Both the position numbers and the translations under genes were made by a program. The notes below the pieces were generated by a model. It saw only the letters and a program-made list of their open reading frames with translations, was not told where the DNA came from and did no database searches. From Tetranychus cinnabarinus (Eukaryota > Arthropoda > Arachnida > Trombidiformes > Tetranychidae), in contig WHVY01000004.1 of the NCBI GenBank assembly GCA_022266195.1, forward strand, positions 699,501 to 763,500: a stretch of DNA of 64,000 bases, given 5' to 3'. Within the stretch, counting starts at the first letter, position 1. Every line of letters begins with the position of its first letter. Positions 12,933-25,521 of this stretch are shown one piece after another.

Positions 12933-15817
12933 TCAGATTAACACAGATGAAAAACTGTTTACAAGACAACAATCAACAATCAGTGAAAGTAAAAAATGTT
13001 TCAACAACCAACTAACCTTGAATAGAATGTAAAACTTTCACTTTTTCATCTTCTCTATATTAATACATATTAACTCGACTCTTTGTTGGTATTTAATTGT
13101 TTTCATGATTACCAGCAAACAACAAAAAGAGCAACAACAATCAGCCACTGAAACCTTTGATTATCATGATTCTCTTGTTTTCTTGAGTTAATTCAGTTTA
13201 AAAGAGCAACTCTCATTGTAAATATTAATAGCAAAAAAAAACGAGAAAAGAGTTTTTTGTTGTTTGAAAGCAAAAAACGTTGACCCTGAAGATGAAGATG
13301 AAAACTGAATTTCGATTGGGTTCAGTTTGAAATGTTCAACCAGAAACCGATTGGTACAGTATGCTTGAGTGTCATACATTTGTTCATCTTGTTCAGTTGA
13401 GCTTTTTAGATTAATCAGGTTGAAAGAGCAAATGATTATTATTGTTACTCTTATGATTGTTACCTGTTCTTTTGGCACTTCTGTTGAAACGTTTCACCAA
13501 AAAAATAGTTATGCTTGGCTAAAACTCATTATCAAACGGAAAATGAAGTAAACAAGAAGCAAAATAATATCTGAGATTCAAAAGACTTGCTTTTTTGTTT
13601 GAATTAGGTGTGAGTTTTTGGTTATTTGTTGACAAATTTACAATCAAAAGTGCATTTGAATTTACCATCAATAAGGTTTACATTTGATTTGAATGAAGGG
13701 ATGAATTGGTTTGGATATTGTTTAGGTTTCAATTGGCACTTTTTGGGAATCAAATATTTGAGTGAAATGTTTCAATAGTTGATATTGTAGGAGTTTTTGG
13801 TCTACCTGTGATTTAGATGAGTAATTTAATTTTGACTTTTACTTGTTTGCTTATCATTTAGACTGCTTTTAATTTTTACCCAAAATTGTAAATTTGTTGA
13901 CCTTACCTAAATGGTTCATGTGAGTGTGCTGAGTTTGTTATTAAAAGCAATTTAGCTGATCTAATTGCTGGTTGTTGTACAAAAATTGCTTGACATTTTT
14001 TAGGTAATTAAAGTAAACTCAAGAGTTAGGTCTTGAAACAAATCAAGGTAAGATGAGAATGATAGTGATTTAATGAAACCTTTTTGTTTCCAGGTAAACT
14101 GACAGTTGATCAATTGGTTGACAAACAATTGACTTGAAGGCAACACAATGGGTAACACAAGAGTTAAGATTGTAAGTTAATCCAGTTTAAAGATTTAATG
14201 AAAATTAATCAACTAATGGAATGAATTTCAAAAAAGTCAAACTCAAATCAGACTATAACTTGTAGCGACTTATTGATTAACCGTTTGTTTTCCCAGGGTT
14301 GAAACAGTATTAACAGCTTCGAGAAAGAACGCTTATTTCAAGATTAATTGTTGACTTGAATGTTGACCATGATGGATAATTAGATAATTAAATTCTTAAA
14401 CTGAGGACACTCAGATTGTCTAGTTGATTAATTATCGAGTCATTTACCAGATTGGTGAATCTATTTTTGAAACACCCTTTAAGATGATCCATAGCAACCC
14501 ATGACTCCACATTTGTTGATCAATTTTCAAAGCAAACCAGATTAACAAACAATCCAGTTTTATTGTGATAATCAAAATAAGAAATAAAATTAATTACCAA
14601 GATTATTAGTTTAAATCCAGTTGCAATGAAGGTAACAAATTAAAACAGATCACATTAAGTCCATTATGGTAACAACACATGTAAAAGTGATTTAATCCAA
14701 ATGGGTTAGTAAAGACACTCAAGTGTTAAGCACAAGGAAACACTGTTTGATTTGATTGTCTGTCCACGTTTAATTGTAAACTCAGGTGTGTATTTAGATG
14801 TGTTTTAATGAAATTAAATTAAACAATTTGAAGACACTTTTCAATACAAATGAAAATACAAAATGTTAAGTTAACTGTTGACTGGTTGGGTTAAAACTGC
14901 AAATATCCCAAAAAGAGTCGGACTTTTTCATTTCCCTTATTTTCCCCTTGTCTCTCCTTTCTGGTTAAACTGGTTTACTCACTTGTTTATCATCCATTTC
15001 TCTTTCTTTTTGTCTCTTTCTTTTCATCATATCTCTACCTTAAACCTTTACAGTGAGCCATCAGTTATTGATCATCGGGCATGAACATTTAATTAGAGCC
15101 GTTAATGATTAATCCGATCATCAAAGTGACTAATCCTTTGAAAATGGTTAAAATTGTCAATCCATTTTCAACTGAACATCAAATTCAATTTTAAATGCAA
15201 AAACAATGGAAACCCGAAAAACCCAAAAATGAATCTCAATCAATGTAACCATAGAAATGAAACGCATTTTAAACACACAAACATTGACTTCAATGATTAA
15301 GATTAGTTTGTCAGTAATCTCATTTAATTACAGGTTAACCTTTTTTTTCATCAAATAATATCCAAGGTGAGTTTATTTTCAATGTTATTTTAACGCATTT
15401 ATTGTTGCTTTTTTTATAACAATTGTTATCATTGTTGGTTTACAATTGAATAATATTTTCCGATGGTTTTCACGGAAATCCTTGATAACATGAAACCAAC
15501 CTTTTTTAAAAACAATTTAAAAAGATAATTTAAACTCGTAATGATTCAAGTAAAAACCAAACCTTTACAATTGTCTTAACTGTAATAATCAAGAAATGAC
15601 ATTTTTCCCACTCAACTGGTTCAAGTGAACCCATTGGTGGGCGATTGGTGCATCAACATAACCATCAGCTCGGTAATGATCATTAAAATTAACATTGGGC
15701 TCAATAGTTGGCTGAACCTCTTCCTGCTTTCCTCATCATTTGGTTCATAGGCAATTGAATCAACCCTGTAACAAGGAAATACAAATTCACTTAACCAAAT
15801 AAACTCGTTAAGGTGAA

Positions 15818-16024
15818 TCAATTAAGTAATGGTAGGCCTGGAACCAGAAAAGCCAATTCAATATTGGAATCAAATTTCAATTTCAAATCGCATTTATGAT
15901 AACAATTGTCATCAATAATGGAGATATCCTGATGTCCAGAATCCGTTGAGCCATCCAAGTGAATCAGGTGAACTTTAAGGTCCTGGTAATTACTGGTTCC
16001 TGGAAAGGCGCATAAAACAATTGT
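15818..16024 (-). CDS. Possible exon of an unknown host gene
   Basis: A minus-strand frame stays open for 68 codons and begins near a good acceptor (pyrimidine-rich GCGCCTTTCCAG, exon from about 15,999). The peptide includes YQDLKVHLIHLDGSTDSG followed by two cysteines, and looks like a folded extracellular or enzyme segment. No ATG start is present and no donor is convincing at the 3' side. A second protein-like stretch lies just downstream at about 15.60-15.77 kb on the same strand but in a different frame. Function unknown. Confidence 0.25.
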   Translation of the reverse strand, partial: TIVLCAFPGTSNYQDLKVHLIHLDGSTDSGHQDISIIDDNCYHKCDLKLKFDSNIELAFLVPGLPLLN

Positions 16025-16883
16025 TCACTTGAGGATGAATTAAACTTGAGAATTGTAATCATTTTTTTGATGATTGATTAATTCATCAATAAACATTTTT
16101 GCATCTCAAGTCAATTAATTTACATATAAACAGAAATGTACATTAAAATGGATTCAAATTTGTCTTCACATTTCTCATCGTCATTACAATAATCATTTGA
16201 ATCGTCCATCATCTTTATCCTTTAACATTTCAACTGAACAACAATTGTATTGTGATAATAATCATCTTCATCTTCCTCTCTCTCATCTGTTCACCTCATT
16301 GAACTAATTTTAAAAATCAAATCTATTACAAGGAAATGATCAAAACCAAACCTTATGATACTCAATCATCTTATTAAAGTTGAAATAATCATAATAATTA
16401 GTTAACATTTCAACTGAACCACTCATGCTAACACCATAATTATAGTCAGAAATAATACAAAACGCAAAACCAAACCTAAAAAGGTCAGTCCATCTTGCAC
16501 CCGTTAACTACAACAAAGGTTCAATCTAGTTTGGTCAATTTCGCGGTGTAATAATAAGGCAAAAATAATTCAATGATTTTCATTAAACCACTAAACTAAT
16601 AGATTCAACTTTTATTAATGCAATTTGACTCTTCAAGTGAATTATTAGCATCAAATCAGTTATAGTTATCAACTTGTCAATAGTCATTCAGGAAAACAGA
16701 GTTCACATTGAGTGGATCATATTCATGAGAATAGTTTGAAAGTACTAATAACGGAAAATTCATCAACCCATTGAAATTTTTTTCAATCAATTGAAACATT
16801 CGAAGCAAAAAGTTTGGCCTCACATCTGCTAATGATGTTTTTCACGGAGGTAAACTTACCTCAGAAATAATCATTGGTGACGA

Positions 16884-17180
16884 TCATTGCCATGGGTTCA
16901 TATCATTACTTTCATATTGATACCAATAGACAGTAAATGGTACTTCTTTCCATTTGCTATTCAGCAGACGAGGAATTATATTGTTGGTTAATAAGACGAA
17001 TGACACTAATCGTTGCAATTGGTTCGGATAACCTCGGGCTTCCCTTGTCAGATCAGTAGACAGAAGAGTAAATGAAAGTATTAGGTTTTGGGTTCGAGTC
17101 TGGTTTGTTATACAAATGGCACGAAGCTGCAGAATGATATTCAACTTGTCAATTAATGGATTGAAGGCGATAAAAATCAT
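16884..17180 (-). CDS. Possible small or partial host protein (98 codons)
   Basis: An ATG-initiated minus-strand frame of 98 codons, followed about 30 bases after its stop by a donor-like GTAAGTTT. The C-terminal half (around YPNQLQRLVSFVLLTNN) has plausible protein composition. There is no recognisable domain or signal peptide. It may be a coding exon with an intron in its 3' untranslated region, or a chance frame. Confidence 0.22.
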   Translation of the reverse strand: MIFIAFNPLIDKLNIILQLRAICITNQTRTQNLILSFTLLSTDLTREARGYPNQLQRLVSFVLLTNNIIPRLLNSKWKEVPFTVYWYQYESNDMNPWQ

Positions 17181-19558
17181 TTAATCGAGTACAAGATTGA
17201 TTTATAACGGCAATCAAATGAAAAAAATGACATTGATTTTAAATGATTGGCTGAACTCAATCGACTGATCTAAATTAATTTGTTAAATGAGTAAATTTTT
17301 GCAAAAATTTCGTGATTAAATGGAAAAGTTGAAAATAAATTCAACACTTGAATTATTCACAGCTTTTGAATATTTTGCTTGTACAATACTTTGATAGTTT
17401 ACATGAAAGCTAATCACCATCATGATGTAAGACGTAAAGGTTATTACATTTTCAAGATGAACATGAATTGAGAGGAGAGCAAAGAAAATGATTGAAAAGG
17501 TTGATTGTTGATTAATTGAACATGATTTAGTGAAAGATGAAAGGGTTTACACAATAATAAAGTCTATGGTTTGCAGCATAAAAAGTATATTATAAAGCAA
17601 TATCAAGACTGAAAACTGGTTGAAAAAAGATGAACCCAAAAAAGGATTCACTTGACTTTCAATTGAGATTTGGTTAACATTATAAGAATCACGATCTTAT
17701 CGTAATCATTATCATATTACCAAACCTTGTTAACCATGCAAGTAAGTTAACTTTCCATTAAATATTGTTACCTTCAGTGAATAATCAGATCACAGGTAAC
17801 TTCAGAGTCTCTTGTTTTGCACCGGATTTATGCTTCAATCAACCGTTCTTTGTTTTTCTGTTGTTAACTTGCTTCTCTTTATATTTTGATTGCCAAAAAG
17901 GTAAAGGGTTATCAACCTGACTCTTAATCAAACACATTTCCAACTTAACCAATTTGGTTGATTGTAAAGTCCAATGGACTTGTACGCAATTAGCTAACAA
18001 TACATGAGCTTTTTTTTAATAAGGTTACTGTTTACCTGTTTTATGTTGTTGACGGGTTGATGCTTTAATAAAACATTTCAATTGTGTGTAAACAATTGAA
18101 TTTTGTGAGTCAAAATTTCATCCTTTAAGTTCAATTTATAAGAAAATAATTAACATAATCAAACTGATCAACTTTACTAAATCTTATGTGTTCAAAGAAG
18201 GATGAAAAATGTTACATTTTCTGGTTTCCAATTCTGGTTAGTCCAGGTTTTAGGTTTTATATCAAAAAGTGAATTATCTATCATCAGTAGATGTCTTTTC
18301 ATAGACATGCAATCAGTTTCACTCCATGTTAATATTGTTTCTGTTCATGTTCAACATCTCCACCTATTCATCATGTATAACATGGCATTTCATTGGGTGT
18401 GTTCATTCAATGTTTCAATATATTCATAGTTTTGTTTCTAATCCATTAGCAAAATCAACTTTCAAGAGACAAAAAATGCAACATTAATTCATCTTGGATT
18501 CATGGCATCAATCTGGTTTGTAATAACAATAAAGAGGCAACATTTTCTTAGATTTGATCACCAATTATCAATAGATTTACTTCAACCATTTAATTTAAAT
18601 AATCAATAAAAGTTCGTAAATATTGTGTTTCTGGTTTCATCGAGTTTGTATTGTAATCAAGATCCAAAACTCATGAATTGATTTTAGTTTGATATTGATT
18701 TGTGCAGATATTTATTTGCACCTGAATGGTTTGGTTCAAAACAAGAATCAGGATTATGGACAAAACCTAAAGATTTGGTTAACAGATGAACATTTCCATA
18801 TTATTTCGGGTTACCGCCTTTGCTTTCGGCATTTGCCCACAGGAGATCTGCGAAACACCACAGTTGCCAGTTGGGTCTGAGGCTTAGTTAGAGATTTATC
18901 CTTTGGAATCGACAAAACATGTTCAACTAATGTTCAATCGATTAGCGTTAAAGTCATTTCAGATTAGCAAGAAAATGTTTAACGAAGCACAAGATTCACT
19001 TAGACAATGAATCGTCCCTCATGTGTTTCAGTTTCATTGTTTTTTCAAAAACGAAGGATCAGTTTTAGCATTGAGCAAAATTCATTTTCCAATGAATATT
19101 CGGCTAAATTGAGCCGACAGTGAGCAAGTCTTTTCATTGTCTGAGCAAGGCTTTGCTTTGCTGAAATGAAACACTGGCTTGTATGGGAAACATTGATCAA
19201 TTTTTGGGTTCAATGATGAAAACCTAAAATTAGTTTCCATAACAACTGAATGGGAAACAAAACATTGACTGAATCAGTCGATAAATGAATCTGCATGAAT
19301 CTTGGCCATCATCTTTAATCAATTTGAGTAACACTTGATTCAAGTTAAAAAATTGCTTAAATTATCGGTTAATGAATTAAATATGATTTTAATTGTGGTT
19401 CAATCTGATTATTTAACAAACTTGTTGCCCTTGGATTGAACATACTAACTACAGTCCAATGTTAAGGGATGATCAGTTGATTGATGAGCCTATCAAACAA
19501 CTAAGGTGTGTTTAATGTTTATGATCAAGTTGATTAAATAAATGGGCAAAATGAAAAA
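17181..19558. other. Host non-coding DNA with a small inverted duplicate
   Basis: No supported gene. A plus-strand stretch at about 18,708-18,880 follows an acceptor-like TTTGTGCAG and is somewhat protein-like, but has no domain. The piece at about 18,957-19,093 recurs, reverse-complemented, at about 52,837-52,990, next to the border of the larger direct duplication. Confidence 0.45.
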
Positions 19559-21926
19559 GATTGACCTTTTATTGGAAACAATTAGTGAAGCAGAAAGAAG
19601 ATTTTAAATTGTAAATTGTTACATTCACAATAAATATTTAAACAAACACTATTAAACTTTGTAACGGCAAATTATAATCATTAATGTTGTTATAAAACCA
19701 CAAGAAATTAATTCAATCATGAAATTATTGAAATCGACTGAAAATGTATCGTACTGGGTGTCTAATATTATGTGAAAATTATGAACATAGCCCGCAATTG
19801 CAAACACAGTCTTAAACTTTTTTTCTTTGTATATTGTCAGTTTGCTAGTACTCTGAACCTCTGATTTCTGTCACTAATTCGGAAATTTGTTCAGTAGTTT
19901 TTCGAAAATTTCGAATTTAACCATTGAACAAAAAGTCGAATAAATCGAAATTTATTACCCCTGCAACAAAATTTTTGTGGATGCGCTTACAGGTGCATGC
20001 CAGCTATTATGTTGGAACATTAAGGCAGCGATCCGACTCTTGGAAGATGAGCTAGAGATTTTTTCTTTTTTTCAAGGTGTGACCTCAGAACAGCGATTTT
20101 GCGTTGCAGCTAGTTTTTACACTTTTTGATGTCTCATTCTTTTTGATTACGTCAATGTTGATAATTAGAACGGTTGAAAAGTTTTTGATAAGTGCCAGTA
20201 TGGATTAATTGCGAGTAGAAAGTGCTGGTTGGCCACTTTTGGTACTAACTTCTGAGAACGCACTAACAATCTACGACTATTTTGATCAAAATCCAAGGGC
20301 CTCACTAAATTGAGTAGGTCATTATCTTTGTCTTAAAAGAGATAGCATTCACAAAATTCGTAGGAATTCATTCTTTTTCATCGATTAAAAATCAGTTTGC
20401 TTCGCGGTATGTTTAGGTTGCTTTCGACGACACATAACTTGTTGCGATTCGTAAGAAGACCATTTTGAAAGCATATATCTGGAGGTTTAGACATAGAGCT
20501 TTCGTTTGATACCACATTTGTTTAGAAAGGATGAGTAATTGAAGAGAAATGACTGTGTTCAAAATTTTCACCTATTATTAGACACCCAGTATTAATATGA
20601 ATGAATTTAAATAAAGCACTTTATATGACATTATGCATATTGATACAAAAATGGAACCAGAATTTTTTTGTTGTTACGAGTTTAACCATTGCAAATCATT
20701 CCATAGTTATTTTATTTACTCAACTAATCATAAAATGATTAACTAAAGTATAATTTATTTACAGCTATTAACATGACAAGGAATAAAAAAGTTAACTTTC
20801 ACTTGGAAACATTCTGGTAATACAACATGAAAACAACCCATAATATTAACCAACATTAAACCTTGAAATGATCAGATTGAATTGCTTCAAGTAATATCAG
20901 AATTGATGATGATTATGATGATGATGAGGCAAAAGAGAAGAAAAGATGGAATAAAAACTAGTTTTTTGGCTGTGAAACATTTTCGCGTATCAATCATGTT
21001 CACCTGATCATGATTTTGTGTTTCAATTTAACCTTTCATCAGAGTCAAAGAAACAAACAATCAGGCAAAACTAGGAGTTATAACCATTAATCAATGCATA
21101 ATAACGTGATTACATAAACGCTCAATCTGTTTATTTACATTTTGGACCATAAAGAACAAAATGATTTTTGATCTTATCGATTCAATCGTTTCTTATTGCT
21201 TCGTCTTCCCTACTAAGAGATTGACTTTGAAAATGCAGATGCAAATCAAACCAAATCAGGAAAGGCTGGACTTATTTTAACCATTTTGATATGAAACAAC
21301 CTCAATGTGCATAAATTTGATAATTTCAGTCAAAGGAATATACGAAGAAACTTTTCTGGCGAGTTAAGAGTTGGACTGATCGAGCTATAGGATTCTACAA
21401 GCATAAAAACTGAGTCCATTTGTGCAATTAAGAAACTGGAAATTCTTCTTTGCTAGACAGAATTTGTTTTTAAAGATCGGTATCGGATCGCCTTTTGTAC
21501 AGTTATGGATCTAGATATTTCATCAAACTCGCTAAACTGATCGACCCTTTGATTAGCAACTTGTTTAGGGAAATAATTTTGAATAAAAGCTTTCGCTTCT
21601 GTTAAGAGTTAAAAAACTGAAACTTGTTTTTCTGTAATAGCAACCATCCCATTCACATCCCAGGTGCCAACAAATATCATGAAAATATAAGTCGTGTTAA
21701 GTCGAAAAACAATTTACCTTTATAAATAAAACAATAATCTGACAGCATAAGTAATACGATACTTTACTCGTATTATCTCTGATGATCTTGCTGTGCAAAA
21801 TATGGAAATTTTGTCGTAAATCGTTTCATTGCAACGCAAATGCAAATGTAAATGAAAAAAGTTATATTGAATTGTGAAAGAAAAATTAGAACTACAAAAT
21901 CGACTCGTTAAATTGCTACACCATAT
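19559..21926 (+). repeat. Segmental duplication, left copy
   Basis: This segment matches 53,091-54,600 in the same orientation over most of its length, for example the shared stretch around AAACAAACACTATTAAACTT. Two differences interrupt the match. One is the 836-bp TA-flanked element at 19,754-20,589, present only here. The other is about 170-190 bp near 21,065-21,240, also present only here. The extra piece contains a sequence like the 3' flank of receptor copy 2 (near 49,370-49,440), suggesting that it is a remnant of an older receptor-array unit deleted from the right copy. Confidence 0.8.
19754..20589. mobile_element. Non-autonomous inverted-repeat DNA transposon (Tc1/mariner-type, 836 bp)
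   Basis: The element begins CTGGGTGTCTAATA and ends with the exact reverse complement, TATTAGACACCCAG, giving 14-bp perfect terminal inverted repeats. It is flanked by TA on both sides (19,752-19,753 and 20,590-20,591). The duplicated segment at 53 kb has the same flanks joined through a single TA (53,286-53,287), which is the empty site. There is no transposase frame. TA target use fits the Tc1/mariner superfamily, but the family cannot be named from the termini alone. Confidence 0.88.
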
Positions 21927-22369
21927 TTTAAGTGACTACATTAGTATTTTTAACTTATTATTTTATAACAAAATATTTAAAGCCTCAATTGATGACCTAT
22001 TCTTTTAACTTTTTGTGGCAATGCTATTAACAGTAAAATTAAATTTCTATGTAAATTAAATTTATTCACTTAAATGAGATGCTATTTAGTTTATAACTTT
22101 ATAAGTTTAGCAACTTTTAGTTAAAAGAGTTTTACTTCGTTTTGATTCTCGAAACAGTGTAGGTGCATCAAAGTTATGGCACGGCTTGTGAAAAATATCT
22201 AATTCTTTGCAAAGGAAGAAAAACTGTTCGAATTTGTCACAGACTTGTGCTATTAAGTAGCTCTAGACATTCTACATGATTAAACGTAGATTGGATAGTT
22301 GGTACTGGACCGAGCTTGAAATACGATAAACTCAATCTCTCGCTTTTGAGATCAAAGAAGACCAATATT
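21927..22369. promoter_or_regulatory. 5' flank of ionotropic-receptor-like copy 1
   Basis: This spacer is similar to the sequences before copies 2 and 3: a shared stretch around TTTTATAACAAAATATT, then GATCAAAGA just before the start codon. It should contain the promoter of copy 1. I do not see a clear TATA box. An upstream untranslated exon is possible, because copy 2 has an acceptor-like TTTGTTTCCAG directly before the conserved GATCAAAGAG. Confidence 0.35.
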
Positions 22370-24382
22370 ATGAATTCGACGGAAGATTTGAAGTCTGTCA
22401 TCTTCAATATAACAATCGCCTTTTATCAAGTAAGTTCAAAATAATATGTTAAATACGCATTCTTCAAGTTTATGTTTTATTTGATCTGCAAAAGTTTACA
22501 TTAAATACGCTCTATGAAGAGGTTGACGGTGAAATTAGATTTACTGCAAAAACATTGAAAGATCTGCCAGAGATGTACTCACGGTATACAAAGTCAAGGT
22601 ATGTTGAATGCTCGTGATTAAAGTAATTTGAACAAGTTGCTTGATTATTCATATGAGTTAATCAAATTTACTGAAACAGAATAAAATTGAAGTTCGTCGA
22701 GGAAGGCCAGTGGGGTGTTTGGAAGGAAGGAGTTGGCTACACTGATGGTATGCTTGGTGCCCTCCAAAATAATGTAAGTGAAAATTTATTAGTCTTCTCG
22801 AATAAAATGTTTACTATTGCTTTGATTACTAGGAAGCTAACAAGCCGTTGCTTCCCGTGTCATTGGACACAAAGGATCCAACGGGTGTCTTCACTGCTCC
22901 AATAGAGGAAAACACTTATCATTTGGCCAGTGTAACTCAAAAGAGTATTCCTCTTTCATTCAATTTACTCAACAATTTAATATCTATCGAGTTATTCTGT
23001 TGGCTGTTATATTTTACTTTACTATTCACGATCTTTTTCATTTCCAATTTTGTGTTTTCACCTAAACTGGTTCATGCGAAAGGCAGATTATACGAAGTTT
23101 TCTTTGAAGCTATTCAGTCCATTCTTACAAGACAGATCTTTGGTGCACCGAAAACATTCTTTTTATTGACTTTTGCTTGTCTATTAAATGCTTTGTTTGG
23201 TGCCATCAACAATGCATCTTTCAAAACCACTGCTATTGTTAGGTCAACCAAGGAACAAGTGAAGAGCTTATCGGATATCATAAAGTTAAATAAAAGTCCA
23301 TGGTTCTTCGATGGACTCTCGCAATATGAACTGTTTGAAGCTGGGGTTACACCTGAGTTTAAACAAGTATATGAATATGCAGTGAGAAAAGATTTAGCAA
23401 CACCAAAAGCACTGGTTGAAAATGCTGTGAGTCTATTGAGTCGTGATTTATGCTTCAATGTGGTCACTTTAACAACATTGAGACCCACTGAGTTCATTAA
23501 AATCTATCTTGAATATTACTGTTCTAGTGAATTAGGAACACCTCAGAGTGTTTTTGTTTCAAATCCTTACCACAGCACAGTTAAGATGAGTCTATTCAAT
23601 CCATGTACTGATGGCGTCGTAGCTGAAGAGATGATAAGACGAGATAAAGCTTTGTGCGTATCCACATAATCCAGGTTGAAAGCGATCAAACTCAAAATGA
23701 AATGGTCCAGCGTCAAAAAGTACAAGAAATATTAGATTAGTCAGTGGGTTTTGCACGAAAAAGTTAAATCACAAAGGGAAACTTTAAGTTATTTATGGGC
23801 TTCGAAATGGCCTGACTCTTGGGTGTGCGTATCTAAGAATTTTTTAAGATACAATTCGAAACTTTAGTCAACTTTAGTAAATTAGTCAGCCTTTCAATAT
23901 TAGCTTCCCTTGTTTTGAAATACATTCAAATACATTTAACATTGTCTCATTGACAGTATCCATGTCATGATTTTGATCGCTTTCAATCGCAATCACTTTG
24001 ACGCTTTGTAATTTTTGTTAATATCATTTGTTTTTATTACAGTTACTCTATGCTTCTTGAAACCGGAATCAACATTCATGGTGTCGAATTAATGAGAAAA
24101 TTTTTGATTAAATCTACTGGTTCACTTTTGGGCTTAAAATCTGGCAGTCAAATAGATGACTCCGATCTTTATTCATTGTCTGCATCACCACTCAGACTTT
24201 CCAATTTTGAAGACTTATTCTTACTGCAATTTTTCGCTGCAGTTATGGCTTTATTTATTGAATTTGGGAACCAAATTTATCACCGATGTATTAAATTAAA
24301 TCCAATTTATGTTGGTGATACACATTGGGATTTAGAAACAAGTAAAGTTTCAGTTTGTAACAGATTGGCTGATGAAAAATGA
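22370..24382 (+). CDS. Divergent ionotropic-receptor-like membrane protein, copy 1
   Basis: Five exons: 22370-22429, 22495-22598, 22680-22773, 22833-23653 and 24043-24382 (472 codons plus stop). Sizes and phases equal those of copies 2 and 3. The layout fits the ionotropic glutamate receptor/IR fold: a short S1 part with GVWKEGVGYTDGMLGALQNN (the GxWxGMLGxL region), M1 (ELFCWLLYFTLLFTIFFI), a pore-like loop, M3 (FFLLTFACLLNALFGA), an S2 part starting SLSDIIKLN, and M4 (LQFFAAVMALFIEFG) near the C-terminus. IRs are ligand-gated cation channels of chemosensory neurons. The fourth intron is long (389 bases) and its donor is GTGCGT where both paralogues have GTGAGT; read through, the frame stops five codons later. 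The first part of S1 is short, so an upstream exon may be missing. Confidence 0.65.
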
Positions 24383-24983
24383 AAAGTTTCTGTGCGAGAA
24401 CTTCATCGCCATCTGATTTCACTTTCATGTAATATTCTTTCATGTATTCAGTTAGAATCAATAAACCCTTTTGTTTAAAGTAATTTGAACTATTCATTAG
24501 TGGTTTAAAATATCCAGTTAGCTTTACAGGAAATTGATTTACTTCACTATGAGCTTTCTTTTATACGAAAAAATTTGACGAATAGACCTTATGAAAGTGT
24601 TTATGCTAGTGAAAATGATCCTCATTCGCATCAATAGCTTTGTAATTTGAGGTGAATTAATGTACGCAAAAACTTCGAGGTAGACTGTAGTTGAGATCGG
24701 TCAAGTTACAGGTTTGCAGAGGCATAAAAAATTTTCATTTGTGCGATTACTTCGATCGAAACTTCTTTTAAAGACAAAATTCGTACTTAAAGTCGATCGA
24801 TCGATCGCCTTTTGTAGAGTTCTCGTCAAACTCATTTAACTGATGCAAAATTTGATGACCAACCTGAAAATGTACTTATCTAATTCGTGATTGAAGCTCG
24901 ATATAAAGCTATGGTACGACTTAAAGTGACTATAACTGAAAGTTATTATATTTTCAGTGACATCAATGCATCGTTTCTCTCGA
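24383..24983. other. Receptor-array spacer, left of the Polinton
   Basis: Intergenic. The part from about 24,670 is similar to 21,360-21,600 and 53,870-54,130 (shared words such as TCGCCTTTTGTA and TCATCAAACT), i.e. the repeating spacer of the receptor array. The spacer resumes at 46,699 after the Polinton. Confidence 0.6.
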
Positions 24984-24988
24984 TGGGA
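24984..24988. repeat. Target-site duplication, left (TGGGA)
   Basis: TGGGA directly precedes the first base of the Polinton and directly follows its last base at 46,694-46,698. Family members usually make 6-bp duplications; here five bases match and the sixth differs (A on the left side, C on the right). Confidence 0.75.
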
Positions 24989-25357
24989 AGTAGTAATAGA
25001 AATACACAAGATAGCACACTTTTTCGATAATCGATATTGATTTATAATTTTTATACCTTTGTTAATGTATACTTACCTTTGACAATGCAAATATCGAAAT
25101 GACCTTAATTATACCGTTATAATTAACTTACCTTGTTCAATGCACTCGTACCTTTGATAATAGATAAGTTTGATTGATATTAATGATTATTGTACCTTTT
25201 ACAATGCATTCTTACCTTTGGTAATGCATACAGCGATTAACCTTAAATTTTTCATGATTAATGATGTAATGCAATTAAATAAGGTTATTGCCTTGCATTC
25301 ACTTATTTTTAACTTAAATCTTCAATCAAAGCATACCTGCAAGGCATACTGTGCTTA
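24989..25357 (+). repeat. Polinton left terminal inverted repeat
   Basis: It matches the reverse complement of 46,325-46,693 over 369 bases without a gap; I noticed two substitutions, both in the inner 60 bases. It contains three pairs of a degenerate 20-bp unit that starts TACCTTTG. Confidence 0.95.
25054..25226 (+). promoter_or_regulatory. Paired 20-bp iterons in the left TIR
   Basis: Six copies of a motif close to TACCTTTGNNAATG begin at 25054, 25074, 25129, 25149, 25193 and 25213. Within each pair the spacing is exactly 20 bases, about two helical turns; pairs are 64-75 bases apart. The arrangement suggests binding sites for an element protein, such as the integrase or a replication initiator, but no function is shown. 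The mirrored copies are in the right TIR. Confidence 0.7.
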
Positions 25358-25521
25358 TTCAGAGTTAAATATAAGTAGAATAAGGTCAAACTGAACTCTA
25401 CCTACCTTTCATTATTGGGTCATTTTATTTTAAGTTAACATTATCATTAACCTACTTTTTCACCTTAAATACGAAAGTCTCATTTTGGGTTGATGCATTT
25501 TAGTTTTATCATTTAACTGTG

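Noticed and set aside
14878..15084. 68-codon plus-strand frame
   Set aside because: It starts at a non-ATG codon and is dominated by TTTC/TCTC runs; no domain or splice support.
25170..25394. Open frame in the left TIR, repeated at 46,324-46,512
   Set aside because: It has no ATG start and exists in both TIRs because they are inverted copies; it overlaps the paired repeats and shows no protein features.
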